Positions 18,188 to 28,217 of a stretch of DNA of 57,445 nucleotides are shown here, piece by piece. The notes under the pieces were generated by a model. The model had not been told where the DNA came from. It searched no databases and was given only the letters and a program-made list of their open reading frames with translations. Positions within the stretch are counted from its first letter, which is position 1. Every line of letters starts with the position of its first letter. Source of the stretch: Lachnospiraceae bacterium (GTDB taxonomy: Bacteria > Bacillota > Clostridia > Lachnospirales > Lachnospiraceae); the NCBI GenBank assembly GCA_017444015.1, contig JAFSXN010000100.1, forward strand, positions 1 through 57,445, in the 5' to 3' direction. A program made the position numbers and the translations under genes.

Positions 18188-18600
18188 CATAGTACCATTA
18201 GTCTTTGAATAGATTTTTTTGGCGCTCAGTTAAAGGATTCTTTATGCTTTTATTCTGAGTTTGGTGTTGGAATGAGGCTTTTGCTGGATTATGTCGGCTG
18301 TAGCTGCTCGATCTGTCATGTATCTGACCGTGGCGGAGTGAATGGCTGCAGCTGACTATTATCATGCATTGTTTTGAAATACAGGAGCCAGCATAAAAAC
18401 TGATATTTTCTTTTCCTGTATATTTCTGGATTGTGCCATGATAGCGTTTCTGATATACTAGAATATATAGATTTAGACTTTCGGAATATTATCTGTTTTA
18501 AGGTACGTTGCCTGACTCATTGCTCACGGGAATAAAGGGACGATTGTCTCGAAATGGATGCTTAAAACAAAAACGCAAATTGTCAAAGAGGAGGATTACA
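18188..18600 (+). promoter_or_regulatory. 413-bp gap with a possible promoter for the transglutaminase gene
   Basis: No gene is visible. TTGTGC (18431-18436), 17 bases, and TATACT (18454-18459) form a plausible promoter. The ribosome binding site AGAGGAGG lies just before the ATG at 18601. I see no clear terminator after the preceding gene. Confidence 0.4.
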
Positions 18601-21600
18601 ATGGCTTTTAAATGCAGGAGATCGGTTATCTGTCTGGTGTTGTTCCTTGGAATAGCGTTCTGCTTTCCGGTGTATACAGATGCTTCTGAAAGTGTTCTGA
18701 TAAGCCGGGATGAAGAGTTTATAACTACAGAGGAACCAGAAGTTATGTATGAGGATGCTCTTTTAGAGGGATACCTGAATCAGCTCGTGAAGGAGAAAGC
18801 GCCGGATAAAGAAGAAATGGCATCTTTAGGTAATTCAACGAGGAAGCAATTACTAAGTGCCATAAACCAATATCTTTACGATTTTCTTACTGAAAAGATA
18901 ACTCTGGTCGCCAATGGAGAGGTCGATTCTGCGATATTTGAGACTGGGTATATTGACTTATCAGCCTATACTGACAAAACTGTGTTCACTAAAGAGGAGC
19001 TGGATACAACAGACCTGAACAGTCAGGAGGCAATGCAGGAAGCTTTGAGCAGTGCCGGGATAGATGTTGACAAGCTGTTCTCCGCGCTTCTTTCCGATCA
19101 TCCTTATGAACTGTACTGGTTCGATAAAACAGCGGGATTTGGCTATGCTTACAGTGTAAAATCATCTGTTGAAGAAGATCAACTTCATATTCAAAGTGTA
19201 TCTTACAGATTCACAATGTCTGTTTCCGCTGATTACAGTAAAACTGGGTCTGAGGGGACCTCGGATATCAATACCGCAAAAACAGGGATGGCTTTGAAGA
19301 CGGTTGAACGGGCACAGGCAGTTGTAAACAGCGCGGTAACCGAAGGCTGCGCCTCAGATTATGATAAGCTCAAATATTATAAAGAATATATCTGTGGTGA
19401 GGTTTCTTACGATTACGATGCGGCAAAAGGAAACATAAGCTATGGAGATCCATGGCAGGTGATTTCCGTATTTGACAGCGATGCTTCTACAAATGTCGTT
19501 TGTGAGGGATACTCCAAAGCTTTTAAAATGCTCTGCGATCTTTCGTCTTTTACTTATCAGGAGTTAGATTGTTATCTTATGACCGGAAATATGTCAGTAA
19601 ACGGATCCGGTGAAGCGCATATGTGGAATGTAGTGCATATGGATGATGATAAGAACTATCTTGTGGATGTAACAAACTGTGACACTGGCTATGATGTAGA
19701 GGATAATCGTTTGTTTATGGTTGGATATACCACGACTGACAGCTCAGGATATTCTGTATACAGAGATAAGCTGTTTTTGGGGAATGCTTATACGATACCG
19801 GACACAGTAGCTTATGTTTACGATCAAGGGTGTCTTTCTGAGTTTACGGTGAAAGAGCGGGAGATCAGCTCCTCCAATTATTCCAGATCTGTTGTTAACG
19901 TAACCGTGACCCTCGATGAGAATGGAGGAATATGCGATATAAAAAGCCTGACAGTACAGTACGGTTCTACCTACGGGGGACTGCCCGTACCAATAAGAGA
20001 GGGCTGCTCTTTTGCCGGATGGTTTACCGAAAAGGAAGGAGGGACCAGAGTACTGAGTTCCACAAAGGTTACTAATCTACAGGCACATACCCTTTATGCT
20101 CACTGGGCAGACGCTTCTGATGTGAATACAGGTGATTTGACTTTTCGAGGAGAGGATTTCTGGGTTGACGACTGCGGATATAAGATCCTGACTGAGAATA
20201 CGGTTTCATTTGTAAATGGGCTGAGATTGGAAAGAGCTAAAGTAACGATTCCTTCCAAGGTTACTTATGATGGAAAAGGATATACTGTGGTATCAATAGG
20301 AGGTGCAGCTTTCAGCTACGAGGCTGAATGGGCGCTGAGAGCAGACAACGAATGGCTTGAGGAGGTCATTATACCGGATACAGTGATCGAGACCGAGGAC
20401 CTTATCAATAGCAACTGGAATTACCATGGGGCGTTTTCGAGCTGTGTAAATCTGAAAAAGGTTAGTCTGTCGGGAGCATTACAGAAAATAGGATCAATGT
20501 CTTTCGCTTACTGCGGGAAGTTAGAAATGATAGAGCTGCCTGATTCCATCATAGAAATCGGTGCCAATGCGTTCGAAGGATCTGGCCTTACAAAAATAAA
20601 CGTACCTGCAAAATGTAAAAATGTCGTGGGGCTTTTATTCGCAGATCAGTTAAAAGAGATAAATGTGGATACGGATAACAAGACATATTATTCCGTAGAC
20701 GGCGTTCTATACAAGTATAGAGACGATTTTGATCCGAATATAACTTCATCGTTATTTATCTATCCGCCAGCCAGAGAAGCGGAAGTGTTCAGTGTTCCTG
20801 AAGGAACGAAGACGATCGGCATAAACAGTTTTTTCAACAATACTTATCTTAAAAAAGTAATCCTTCCTGGATCACTGGAGAAGGACAGCTTATTTGAAGG
20901 TGTCATGCGGAATGGCGTAGCAGCTACATATAATGTATTCCAGGGGTCGGCCATCGAAGAGATCAGTATCGTATCCGATAACAGCTACTATACCTCAAAG
21001 GACGGAGTACTTTACAGCAAGGATATGAAAACTCTTGTGGCATATCCACCCGCAAAAAAAGATAAGATCTTTTTTGTGCCGGGGATGGTTGAAAGACTTG
21101 GAGGCTTCAATGATAACGAAATCCTTGAAGAATTATATATTCCAGCCAGCGTTAATTACATATTGGACGGCAGTACTACAAACATGAAAAATCTTAAAAA
21201 ACTTGTATTTGCTGAAAAATCCGTTCTTGAAATGCTTACAAGTTATATGACATTAAACAATTTTGTCATAACAGATATTTGTATCCCGGCAAACGTTAAA
21301 AGCTACAATGGATGGCAGGTCTTATGTGGAAACAAACTGGAAAAGATATACTTTGCGAAAGGAGCAGTATGGAACGCCACAGAAACAAAGGATCTCGCAA
21401 GCCATTTTCCAAATTCCGACAGCTATACAATATACGGCCACGGAACAGCCAACGGTCTGCCGGAGCTTGTAAATGCACTAAAGCAGAGCAAGCCGGGGGT
21501 AGAATATGTTGATGTCGATAAGACACAGATCGGTGAGCTTCTCGGTCTTACCTTTGAAGATACTGTTATCAAGCTTGAAAAGGGCGAACAAAAGAATGCG

Positions 21601-24600
21601 GGAGTATATGAATATCCTTATCATATAGATGGCGTTTCTTTGAAATACGAAACCAGCGATCCCAAAGTAGCAGCTGTGGACGAAGAGGGCAATATTGAAG
21701 CAAAAGGCAGAGGCGTATGCTATATTACGGTCAGTACCTCCGAAGGAAAAGGTGAATATGCGAGATGCCTGGTCGAAGTTGAAGGCGGGAGCTATGTCGG
21801 CGACCCTTATACATGGATAATAGATGAAACGACAGGAAAGAAACAGTATGTGAACAGCGAGGGTGAAATAGTAAAAGCTCAGAAGTATAAAGTGACTATA
21901 CCCGAGGAGACTGCCGGAACTTATTATTTTGATGAACAAGGATATATGGCAACAGGTCTTGTTAAGATCACAGGTAAAGTGACTTACTATGCGGATGAGA
22001 CAAGCGGCAGGCTTCAAACAGGCTTTAAGAAAGATTCGGAAGGAAAGCTTTACTATTTCGATCCTGGCACATTAGAGGTTAGGACAGGTTCTGATACAGA
22101 GCTCTCTATTATCGGGGAGAATTATTATGTGATCGGAGCAGATGGTATTATTACAACCTCGGCGTCGGAAAGCGGTTATACACAGGATGAGAAGAGCGGT
22201 TTTTACATCAATAAGGATGGTGAGGCAGCGGTAGCAAAGCTCTTTAAGATTGGCAAAAAGCAGTATTTAGCTGATGCTCACGGCAGGATGGTAACATACG
22301 CTGATACTGTAAATGGAAAAATCACAATAGCAGGTCAGACATATACGGTCGACAAGGATACTAATGAAGCAGCGTTTGATAGGATTTACGTGTACAACGG
22401 TCATGAAGTTGAGTGGGGCAGGTTCGATACGGAAGCCAAGAGTGTAACCGTGATCTTTAAAGTAACTTATGAAGTTAAGGAGGAAGGAAAAGCTGATACA
22501 ACGGAGACAATAAATTCTGACCCTGTAATTGCCGCTACATCAGATACATCTGAAAATGTCAGAAAGCTTTATACAGCGACCTATACAACACTTGATATTG
22601 AAAAGGACGCAATTACGGCAGAAAAAGTATTTGATACTGAATCTGGGAAGTCAGAGGAATATGCTATTAAAGGCAAACCTAAGTTCAGCTGGCCGATAAG
22701 TATTAAGCCTGATTCCGAAAATGTTTCAGTAACTGTAACGGCCGAGTATACTGTAGCCGAGGATGGGCAGGTCAGGATGCAAAGCTTTCCGGATTTGCAG
22801 TTGGTAACTGCGGTTAAAGGCAATCTGACAGATAATAAGCAATATTATAAAGCAGTTTATATTGGCCTTGACGGGAAAGAATATACTGGCGAATGGTGGT
22901 ACAATTCAGAGACAGGGAAGCACGAGGGAAGTGAAGAGGAGGTTATAGCGACTACCTGGAATTTGTTCTACATTGGTGGAGATAACAGTATTGATGATGA
23001 CGGTGATAAGATCCCTGACAGGAAACAGAAGAAATATACAGTTAGTAACAAAGATTTAAAGGCTGACGATTCGAATGAATTCTTTAAAGCCCATATTGAG
23101 AATGGAGTCATAACTGTATCATATTTAGGAGCAGAGAATGAAAAAGCTGCTAAAAAGGCAATAGGTACGAAGTATACGACTTTCCATTTTGCCGAAACAG
23201 CGGAAGGAAACAGTGATCTCGGCAAAGTGGATTTTACAGTGCCTGTAGAGTTTGTTGTACCCACTCTTAAGATTGATTCAACGAACGCAATGATCTTTCC
23301 TAAAAAGACTGGCGGAACAAATGTAACCATAAAAGTACTCTATATGGCTGAAAGCGGAATCTATGAGCCGCTTCAGATCACAGAAGAGGATGTGCTCTCT
23401 TTTGGGAACTATAAATATGATCCGAAAGTGAATCCTGCCGGAAATCTTATTTCAATAGAAAACGGAGAGATTACGCTGCTAAATGTAAACACAGCCATAA
23501 GCGGCGGTATAAGTATAAAGAAGTCCAATTGGATATACGCCCTTAATAACCTGAAATTTAATGTGAAGGAAAGTAAAAAGCATGTGGTCAATACGGGCTT
23601 TCCAAAGAATACTGTCATTATTAACAAAAAGGCTGTGCTCAAGAACGACGAGGGCAAGGAGGATTATCTTGCATATTATGTAAGGCCAACTGTAGACGGA
23701 ATGAGTATAAGCGAGTGGATAAAAAGCGGAAAGACGAATATTGATAATGGTGAGGAACAGAGCAGATTTTCATTTGTTGTCGATGAAAAGGCATCAAAGA
23801 AAGCGGTCGAAGCGGGTATCTTTACATATGATAAAGAATCAGAGGACTTTGATCCCGATACAGTGATTGTCAAATATCAGCCCGGTGCTAAGGGGAGCTA
23901 TACTGTTAGATTTTTAGCAAAGGATGCTGATGATATGAAAGGCAGTTTTAATGGAACCGTTTCGCTTGTCATAAAAATCAGCGAAAAGGGACTTGAAGCA
24001 GCTGACAAGGCAGCGACAGTGAAGATTCAGAGAAAGCTTGATGTTGTGACAAAGGCATCGATGATCCTTGTGCCGACGCTCAAAGAAATAAGTGGAACAA
24101 TAGTCAGTGCATCCCTTAAAGATGGAGGTCCAACAACTGTCGCCAGAAACCGCGAAGATAAAGAACGAAAATCTCTGTTCGTAACAGAGTATGATCATGA
24201 GACCGGGAACATTGAAATAAGTCACAATCCAGAGGCAGCGGATTTCACAGCGGCTGATTTTAAAACTAAGTACAATATGACGCTGATTCTCGCAATCCTG
24301 GTAAATGATATCGACCAAAATAAAGATGTTGGCAATACGCTGATTTCTGTGCCTGTGGAACTTAAGAATATCGAGCTTCAGAAAACAACCCCTATAGTAA
24401 GAACCGCGGATGTTGTAGCAAACGGAAATATTGTTACAGCCAATATCGTAAGCTTATATAAGGACAAAGCGAAAGCAACTCACGTGCTGCTGCCTGACAC
24501 CGAAAAGACAGCAAGCGGAGCAGATTTAACCAGGGAAACAGAAAATGGTGAGGAATATACTGTATACAAGGTAACAGCATCAGATGGAAAAGAAGTCAGG

Positions 24601-24759
24601 TTCGTAAAGGATTCAGTAAGAGCAGGAGAAGATGGGACTATAAGCCTACAGCTTGATACTAGCAGTATGACAAAAAAATCCGATACCTTGAAAGTAACTA
24701 TTGAATATCCTTGTGGGGTGATAAAAAAGAATATAAGCATAAAAGTCAGAAAGTCATAA
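18601..24759 (+). CDS. Giant secreted transglutaminase-like protein with BspA-type LRR
   Basis: A 2052-residue exported protein. The ATG at 18601 follows AGAGGAGG and opens a clear signal peptide (about 1-30); the open frame continues upstream but without a ribosome binding site. A transglutaminase-like domain (about 250-385) has the full triad C301 (VVCEGYSK), H340 (GEAHMWNVV) and D356 (YLVDVTNCD). An InlB/Listeria-Bacteroides repeat follows (about 440-505, ending LYAHW). A BspA-like leucine-rich block spans about 515-960. Next come a Big_2-type domain near 1000-1060 and four to five short cell-wall-binding-like repeats with YYFDEQGYM (about 1065-1240). The last ~800 residues are beta-rich and unrecognised. 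No sorting signal is seen. The AT-rich codon use (many ATA and ATT codons) differs from the housekeeping genes. Confidence 0.85.
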   Translation: MAFKCRRSVICLVLFLGIAFCFPVYTDASESVLISRDEEFITTEEPEVMYEDALLEGYLNQLVKEKAPDKEEMASLGNSTRKQLLSAINQYLYDFLTEKITLVANGEVDSAIFETGYIDLSAYTDKTVFTKEELDTTDLNSQEAMQEALSSAGIDVDKLFSALLSDHPYELYWFDKTAGFGYAYSVKSSVEEDQLHIQSVSYRFTMSVSADYSKTGSEGTSDINTAKTGMALKTVERAQAVVNSAVTEGCASDYDKLKYYKEYICGEVSYDYDAAKGNISYGDPWQVISVFDSDASTNVVCEGYSKAFKMLCDLSSFTYQELDCYLMTGNMSVNGSGEAHMWNVVHMDDDKNYLVDVTNCDTGYDVEDNRLFMVGYTTTDSSGYSVYRDKLFLGNAYTIPDTVAYVYDQGCLSEFTVKEREISSSNYSRSVVNVTVTLDENGGICDIKSLTVQYGSTYGGLPVPIREGCSFAGWFTEKEGGTRVLSSTKVTNLQAHTLYAHWADASDVNTGDLTFRGEDFWVDDCGYKILTENTVSFVNGLRLERAKVTIPSKVTYDGKGYTVVSIGGAAFSYEAEWALRADNEWLEEVIIPDTVIETEDLINSNWNYHGAFSSCVNLKKVSLSGALQKIGSMSFAYCGKLEMIELPDSIIEIGANAFEGSGLTKINVPAKCKNVVGLLFADQLKEINVDTDNKTYYSVDGVLYKYRDDFDPNITSSLFIYPPAREAEVFSVPEGTKTIGINSFFNNTYLKKVILPGSLEKDSLFEGVMRNGVAATYNVFQGSAIEEISIVSDNSYYTSKDGVLYSKDMKTLVAYPPAKKDKIFFVPGMVERLGGFNDNEILEELYIPASVNYILDGSTTNMKNLKKLVFAEKSVLEMLTSYMTLNNFVITDICIPANVKSYNGWQVLCGNKLEKIYFAKGAVWNATETKDLASHFPNSDSYTIYGHGTANGLPELVNALKQSKPGVEYVDVDKTQIGELLGLTFEDTVIKLEKGEQKNAGVYEYPYHIDGVSLKYETSDPKVAAVDEEGNIEAKGRGVCYITVSTSEGKGEYARCLVEVEGGSYVGDPYTWIIDETTGKKQYVNSEGEIVKAQKYKVTIPEETAGTYYFDEQGYMATGLVKITGKVTYYADETSGRLQTGFKKDSEGKLYYFDPGTLEVRTGSDTELSIIGENYYVIGADGIITTSASESGYTQDEKSGFYINKDGEAAVAKLFKIGKKQYLADAHGRMVTYADTVNGKITIAGQTYTVDKDTNEAAFDRIYVYNGHEVEWGRFDTEAKSVTVIFKVTYEVKEEGKADTTETINSDPVIAATSDTSENVRKLYTATYTTLDIEKDAITAEKVFDTESGKSEEYAIKGKPKFSWPISIKPDSENVSVTVTAEYTVAEDGQVRMQSFPDLQLVTAVKGNLTDNKQYYKAVYIGLDGKEYTGEWWYNSETGKHEGSEEEVIATTWNLFYIGGDNSIDDDGDKIPDRKQKKYTVSNKDLKADDSNEFFKAHIENGVITVSYLGAENEKAAKKAIGTKYTTFHFAETAEGNSDLGKVDFTVPVEFVVPTLKIDSTNAMIFPKKTGGTNVTIKVLYMAESGIYEPLQITEEDVLSFGNYKYDPKVNPAGNLISIENGEITLLNVNTAISGGISIKKSNWIYALNNLKFNVKESKKHVVNTGFPKNTVIINKKAVLKNDEGKEDYLAYYVRPTVDGMSISEWIKSGKTNIDNGEEQSRFSFVVDEKASKKAVEAGIFTYDKESEDFDPDTVIVKYQPGAKGSYTVRFLAKDADDMKGSFNGTVSLVIKISEKGLEAADKAATVKIQRKLDVVTKASMILVPTLKEISGTIVSASLKDGGPTTVARNREDKERKSLFVTEYDHETGNIEISHNPEAADFTAADFKTKYNMTLILAILVNDIDQNKDVGNTLISVPVELKNIELQKTTPIVRTADVVANGNIVTANIVSLYKDKAKATHVLLPDTEKTASGADLTRETENGEEYTVYKVTASDGKEVRFVKDSVRAGEDGTISLQLDTSSMTKKSDTLKVTIEYPCGVIKKNISIKVRKS

Positions 24760-24835
24760 TGCATTTTAAAAATCAATGATAACTGTTCAGTTGCCCTGGG
24801 TAGTTACATTATTGATCCTCCTTAAAATAAATATA

Positions 24836-24874
24836 AGAAAGGGGCACGGCGCAGTTTGCCGTGCCTTTCTTTGC
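24836..24874 (+). terminator. Rho-independent terminator after the transglutaminase gene
   Basis: GGCACGGC at 24843-24850 pairs with GCCGTGCC at 24858-24865, flanked by GAAAG and CTTTC which extend the stem, and a T-rich tract follows. It closes the surface-protein cluster 80 bp after the stop codon. Confidence 0.85.
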
Positions 24875-25311
24875 ACTACTTTCAAAAGACAGCCCCCAAA
24901 ATTGAGCCAGTTTTAGACAGAATAAACAAAAACACCTGTTACCATACGGCTCGGGAAAAATAAAATATCATATGTAATTATACAACTCTCACAAAGATCA
25001 AAAACCTGTCAAAAAGCGCTTTACAAAATGGTTTTCTGTGCCTATAATCATCTCACGATCAATTCAAGACAACATCTTTGTTTCTGTTTTGGAAACCACA
25101 TAGAGATTTTTCTTTGATCATATTATCTATAATTCAAAAGACGAAGTTACTTTTTCCGCCTGCCCGGCGGAATCTGAATTGATCCAATCACAGTTCGATA
25201 TTCAAAAACGTACTAACAATGATAAGTGTAGGAAACGAATGTATTTAATTCGTTTACGATAGTATTTCAGATTGGCGCAAATCATTTATTTTGAACCCTG
25301 GAGGTAATAGT
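24875..25311 (+). other. Leader region of the Tad locus
   Basis: No gene is visible. The stretch is AT-rich and holds a TATAAT box at 25128-25133 without a good -35 partner. A perfect 7-bp hairpin TTCCGCC/GGCGGAA lies near 25152-25172, and one copy of a 36-nt dispersed repeat at 25231-25266. The Tad promoter is presumably in this stretch. Confidence 0.4.
25231..25266 (+). repeat. 36-nt dispersed repeat, copy 1
   Basis: Matches the reverse complement of 39556-39590 at about 33 of 36 positions. It has a small internal hairpin, CGAAT/ATTCG. It lies 46 bp before the first Tad gene. Confidence 0.6.
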
Positions 25312-25740
25312 TTGGAGCTTCGGTTTATTTTCTTACTCGTTTTAAGTCTGGCAGCAGCCATTATGGATATTCTGTCCTATAAAATCAGTAATTATCTGAT
25401 CCTTACGGGGATCCTTTCGGGTTTAGGCTTTTCTTTCATTGCAACAGGGATGCAGGGACTTTCCGGTTCTTTTGCGGGCCTCTGCATCCCCCTCCTTTCA
25501 ATGTTTGTTTTTTACCGGCTCGGGTTATTCGGAGCCGGAGATCTGAAGCTCTTTTCTATGATCGGGGCGTTTGTCGGACCGGGGGATGTTGTGCTTGTGA
25601 TGGCGGTTTCCTTTTTAGCAGGCGCCTTCTTAGGTCTGATCAAGATCTTAGCTCTGGAACGAAGAAAGGGGCTTCATAAGATCCGTTTCGCGGTACCGAC
25701 CTTCTTCGGAGTTCTGATCTATATAGGAGGCTTTCTATGA
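25312..25740 (+). CDS. tadV: Prepilin peptidase, A24 family (CpaA/TadV-like)
   Basis: An integral-membrane aspartic peptidase that removes the leader of Flp prepilins. The 142-residue product has about five membrane segments. The two active-site aspartates are in MDILSYKISN and FGAGDLKLF (the GxGD motif). I choose the TTG at 25312, because GGAGG at 25300-25304 is correctly spaced from it, not from the upstream in-frame TTG at 25291. It opens the Tad locus and overlaps tadA by 4 nt. A second A24-like gene lies at 32071. Confidence 0.85.
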   Translation: MELRFIFLLVLSLAAAIMDILSYKISNYLILTGILSGLGFSFIATGMQGLSGSFAGLCIPLLSMFVFYRLGLFGAGDLKLFSMIGAFVGPGDVVLVMAVSFLAGAFLGLIKILALERRKGLHKIRFAVPTFFGVLIYIGGFL

Positions 25741-27431
25741 GGCTTACACTCTGCGGAGGCGAAAGCTATATCAAACGTCTGGCGGATTATATCAGAAATG
25801 CCGGCCGCTATGAGATTTCAATATTTACGGAGGCTTCCGCGTTTGTAAATCATATGGAGGGCAGACGGCGAAATGAGATCGGAGACAGTACTGCTGATAA
25901 GGACAGGGAGCGGTTTCTGATCGAAGAGAGCTTTTTAACAGCCATAGGGAACGGGGAAAATATCCGTAACCGGGCAGACACAATTTTTGCCGGGCTTTCC
26001 GCGGACAGGGTTTACTGTCTGACAGAGCAGAGGGAAAAGGACGGTCTGCGGGAGGGAAGGATCAACTATCTCTATCAATTCCAGTCGGCGGAAATACTGC
26101 TTTCAAGACTGCAACCCGCTTCTTCCAAACCTCTGAAACAGCAGGAAGAGCCGCTCTCTGAACCAGGCCTTTCCGATATCGGAGCTGTCCAAGCTGCCGA
26201 AGCTGCCAGGAGTAACCGGGCGGATACAGCGCAGCAGCTGATCGAGGAGGTAAGGACTGAGTTGGAGATCCTTCCGGGGATCAGTGACGAAGCGGTTTAT
26301 GAGTATATTGACAGCGCGATCGCAAAGCGCGAAAAGAAACAGAAAATATCTCTGAAGGGAAAGCCGGAGCTTAGGAAAGACATCTTCAATTCGATCCGGA
26401 GACTGGATGTTCTGCAGAATTATATCGACGACGATTCTGTTACGGAGATTATGGTGAACGGGCTGCACAGTATTTTTGTCGAGAAGGAAGGACGGCTTTT
26501 GGATACCGGAAGGGCTTTTTCCTCCAAAGAGCGGCTCGGGGATATCATTCAGCAGATCGTGGCAGGGGCGAATCGTACCGTCAATACCGCTTCCCCGATC
26601 GTTGACGCAAGATTGCCGGATGGCGCAAGGGTCAACGTGGTTTTAGATCCCATCGCTGTAAACGGCCCGATCCTTACGATCCGGCGGTTTCCGAAGACTC
26701 CGATCACCGATCGGATGCTGCTTGAAAAGGGAAGCGTTACGGAGGAGCTGCTCACATTTCTGCAAAAGCTCGTAGCCGCAAAGTATAACATCATTATCAG
26801 CGGCGGGACCGGCTCCGGTAAGACAACCTTTTTGAATGTCTTATCGGAGTACATCCCGAAAACGGAGCGGATCATCACGATCGAGGACAGCGCGGAGCTG
26901 CAGATAAGGGGGATCGAGAATCTGGTCAGGCTGGAAACCCGAAACGCCAACGTAGAGGGCTGTAAACCCATCACGATTCGGGATCTGATCAAAGCATCGC
27001 TTCGTATGCGTCCGGACCGTGTCGTGGTGGGAGAGGTACGGGGAGAGGAAGCTATCGATATGCTCCAGGCGATGAATGTCGGGATGGACGGCTCCCTTTC
27101 CACGATCCACGCCAACAGCGCAAAGGATGCGATCCTGCGGTTAGAGGCAATGATGCTGCTGTCAACGGAGGTACCCATTGCAGCGATCCGCAGCCAGATC
27201 GCATCCGGAGTCGATCTGATCGTCCAGCTTGGGAGACTCAGGGATAAGAGCAGGCATCTTTTAGAGGTGATCGAGGTCCTGGGCTATGACGGTAAGGACG
27301 TTTTAACGCAGGCATTATATTCGTTCAGAGAGGAGGGAGAAAGCGAAAATGGAAGGATAATCGGTTCGATCCTCCGGGAAAATGAGCTGTTCCACAGGGA
27401 GAAGCTGTATAAGGCGGGAATCGCGGTATGA
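25737..27431 (+). CDS. tadA: TadA/CpaF secretion ATPase with extra N-terminal pseudo-receiver-like domain
   Basis: The hexameric ATPase that drives Tad pilus assembly at the inner face of the membrane. Residues about 170-545 form a complete CpaF-type ATPase with Walker A GGTGSGKTT (356-364), the Asp box IITIEDSAEL, RMRPDRVVVGEVRGEE and the His box STIHANS. The first ~130 residues are not part of a normal TadA. They resemble the degenerate receiver-like N-terminus of clostridial CpaE proteins (start MRLTLCGGESYIKRLADYI, end YLYQFQSAEILLSRL). An acidic, Pro-rich linker joins them. No separate CpaE/TadZ gene is in the locus. ATGA overlaps link it to both neighbours. Confidence 0.9.
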   Translation: MRLTLCGGESYIKRLADYIRNAGRYEISIFTEASAFVNHMEGRRRNEIGDSTADKDRERFLIEESFLTAIGNGENIRNRADTIFAGLSADRVYCLTEQREKDGLREGRINYLYQFQSAEILLSRLQPASSKPLKQQEEPLSEPGLSDIGAVQAAEAARSNRADTAQQLIEEVRTELEILPGISDEAVYEYIDSAIAKREKKQKISLKGKPELRKDIFNSIRRLDVLQNYIDDDSVTEIMVNGLHSIFVEKEGRLLDTGRAFSSKERLGDIIQQIVAGANRTVNTASPIVDARLPDGARVNVVLDPIAVNGPILTIRRFPKTPITDRMLLEKGSVTEELLTFLQKLVAAKYNIIISGGTGSGKTTFLNVLSEYIPKTERIITIEDSAELQIRGIENLVRLETRNANVEGCKPITIRDLIKASLRMRPDRVVVGEVRGEEAIDMLQAMNVGMDGSLSTIHANSAKDAILRLEAMMLLSTEVPIAAIRSQIASGVDLIVQLGRLRDKSRHLLEVIEVLGYDGKDVLTQALYSFREEGESENGRIIGSILRENELFHREKLYKAGIAV

Positions 27432-28165
27432 ATTATTCGGTCTATAAGTTGAGTCCCAGGGAGACTTTGCAGCTGTTTCTTATCTTTGTGTTATTGGACG
27501 GGCTGCTTTCGTTTCTGTTCTATGATTCTCCGATTGCGTTTGTTCTTTTGCTTCCGACAGCCGGCCTGTATATCGGAAGAAAGCGAGATGAGCTGATCCG
27601 GCGAAGAGGGAAAGAGCTTCGAAAGGAGTTCAGAGATCTGATCTTAGCGGTTTCTACGGCGCTCAGCGCGGGCTATTCCATAGAGAATTCCTTTCGGGAG
27701 GCCTATAAGGATGTTTCAGGTCTTTATGGTGAGAATTCACTGATGTGCAGGGAACTGAAGGGCTTTTTCCGGCAGATCGAGATCGGTGTTTCGCTGGAAA
27801 GGGTATTGTATGAGTTTTCGGAACGGGCAGGAATCGATGAGATCAGGGATTTTGCGGAGATCTTCAGCCTTGCGAAGAGAAACGGCGGAGATTTTTCCGA
27901 AATGATCCAGAAGACCGTCAGCATCCTGAGCGGGCAGGAGGAGACCGAGAGGGAGATCGAGGTACTTTTAAGCGGTAAAAAGCTGGAGCAGAAGATCATG
28001 GGGGTCATTCCGTTAATCATAATTCTTTACCTGAGGTTCAGTACCGGCGGATTTCTGGATACGCTGTACCATAATATAACGGGGGTTATTATTATGTCAG
28101 TCTGTCTTGTGATCTATGTATTATCCTATCTGCTTGCGGAAAGGATCGCGGCGATCAAGGTTTAG
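27428..28165 (+). CDS. tadB: Tad pilus inner-membrane protein TadB
   Basis: One of the two GspF-like platform proteins of the Tad machine. The 245-residue product has a pair of N-terminal membrane segments (about 15-55) and the T2SSF cytoplasmic helical domain (about 70-195, with LILAVSTALSAGYSIENSF). A C-terminal pair of membrane segments spans about 190-240. It overlaps tadA by 4 nt (ATGA), so translation is coupled. Confidence 0.9.
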   Translation: MNYSVYKLSPRETLQLFLIFVLLDGLLSFLFYDSPIAFVLLLPTAGLYIGRKRDELIRRRGKELRKEFRDLILAVSTALSAGYSIENSFREAYKDVSGLYGENSLMCRELKGFFRQIEIGVSLERVLYEFSERAGIDEIRDFAEIFSLAKRNGGDFSEMIQKTVSILSGQEETEREIEVLLSGKKLEQKIMGVIPLIIILYLRFSTGGFLDTLYHNITGVIIMSVCLVIYVLSYLLAERIAAIKV

Positions 28166-28217
28166 TAAAGGCGACTGCTTCGGTTGACAGGCAGATACAA
28201 GCAGAGAGAGGAAGCGG

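Noticed and set aside
18508-18600. Upstream TTG start extending the transglutaminase-like protein by 31 residues
   Set aside because: It would place a basic tail before a clear signal peptide and has no ribosome binding site, whereas the ATG at 18601 has AGAGGAGG.
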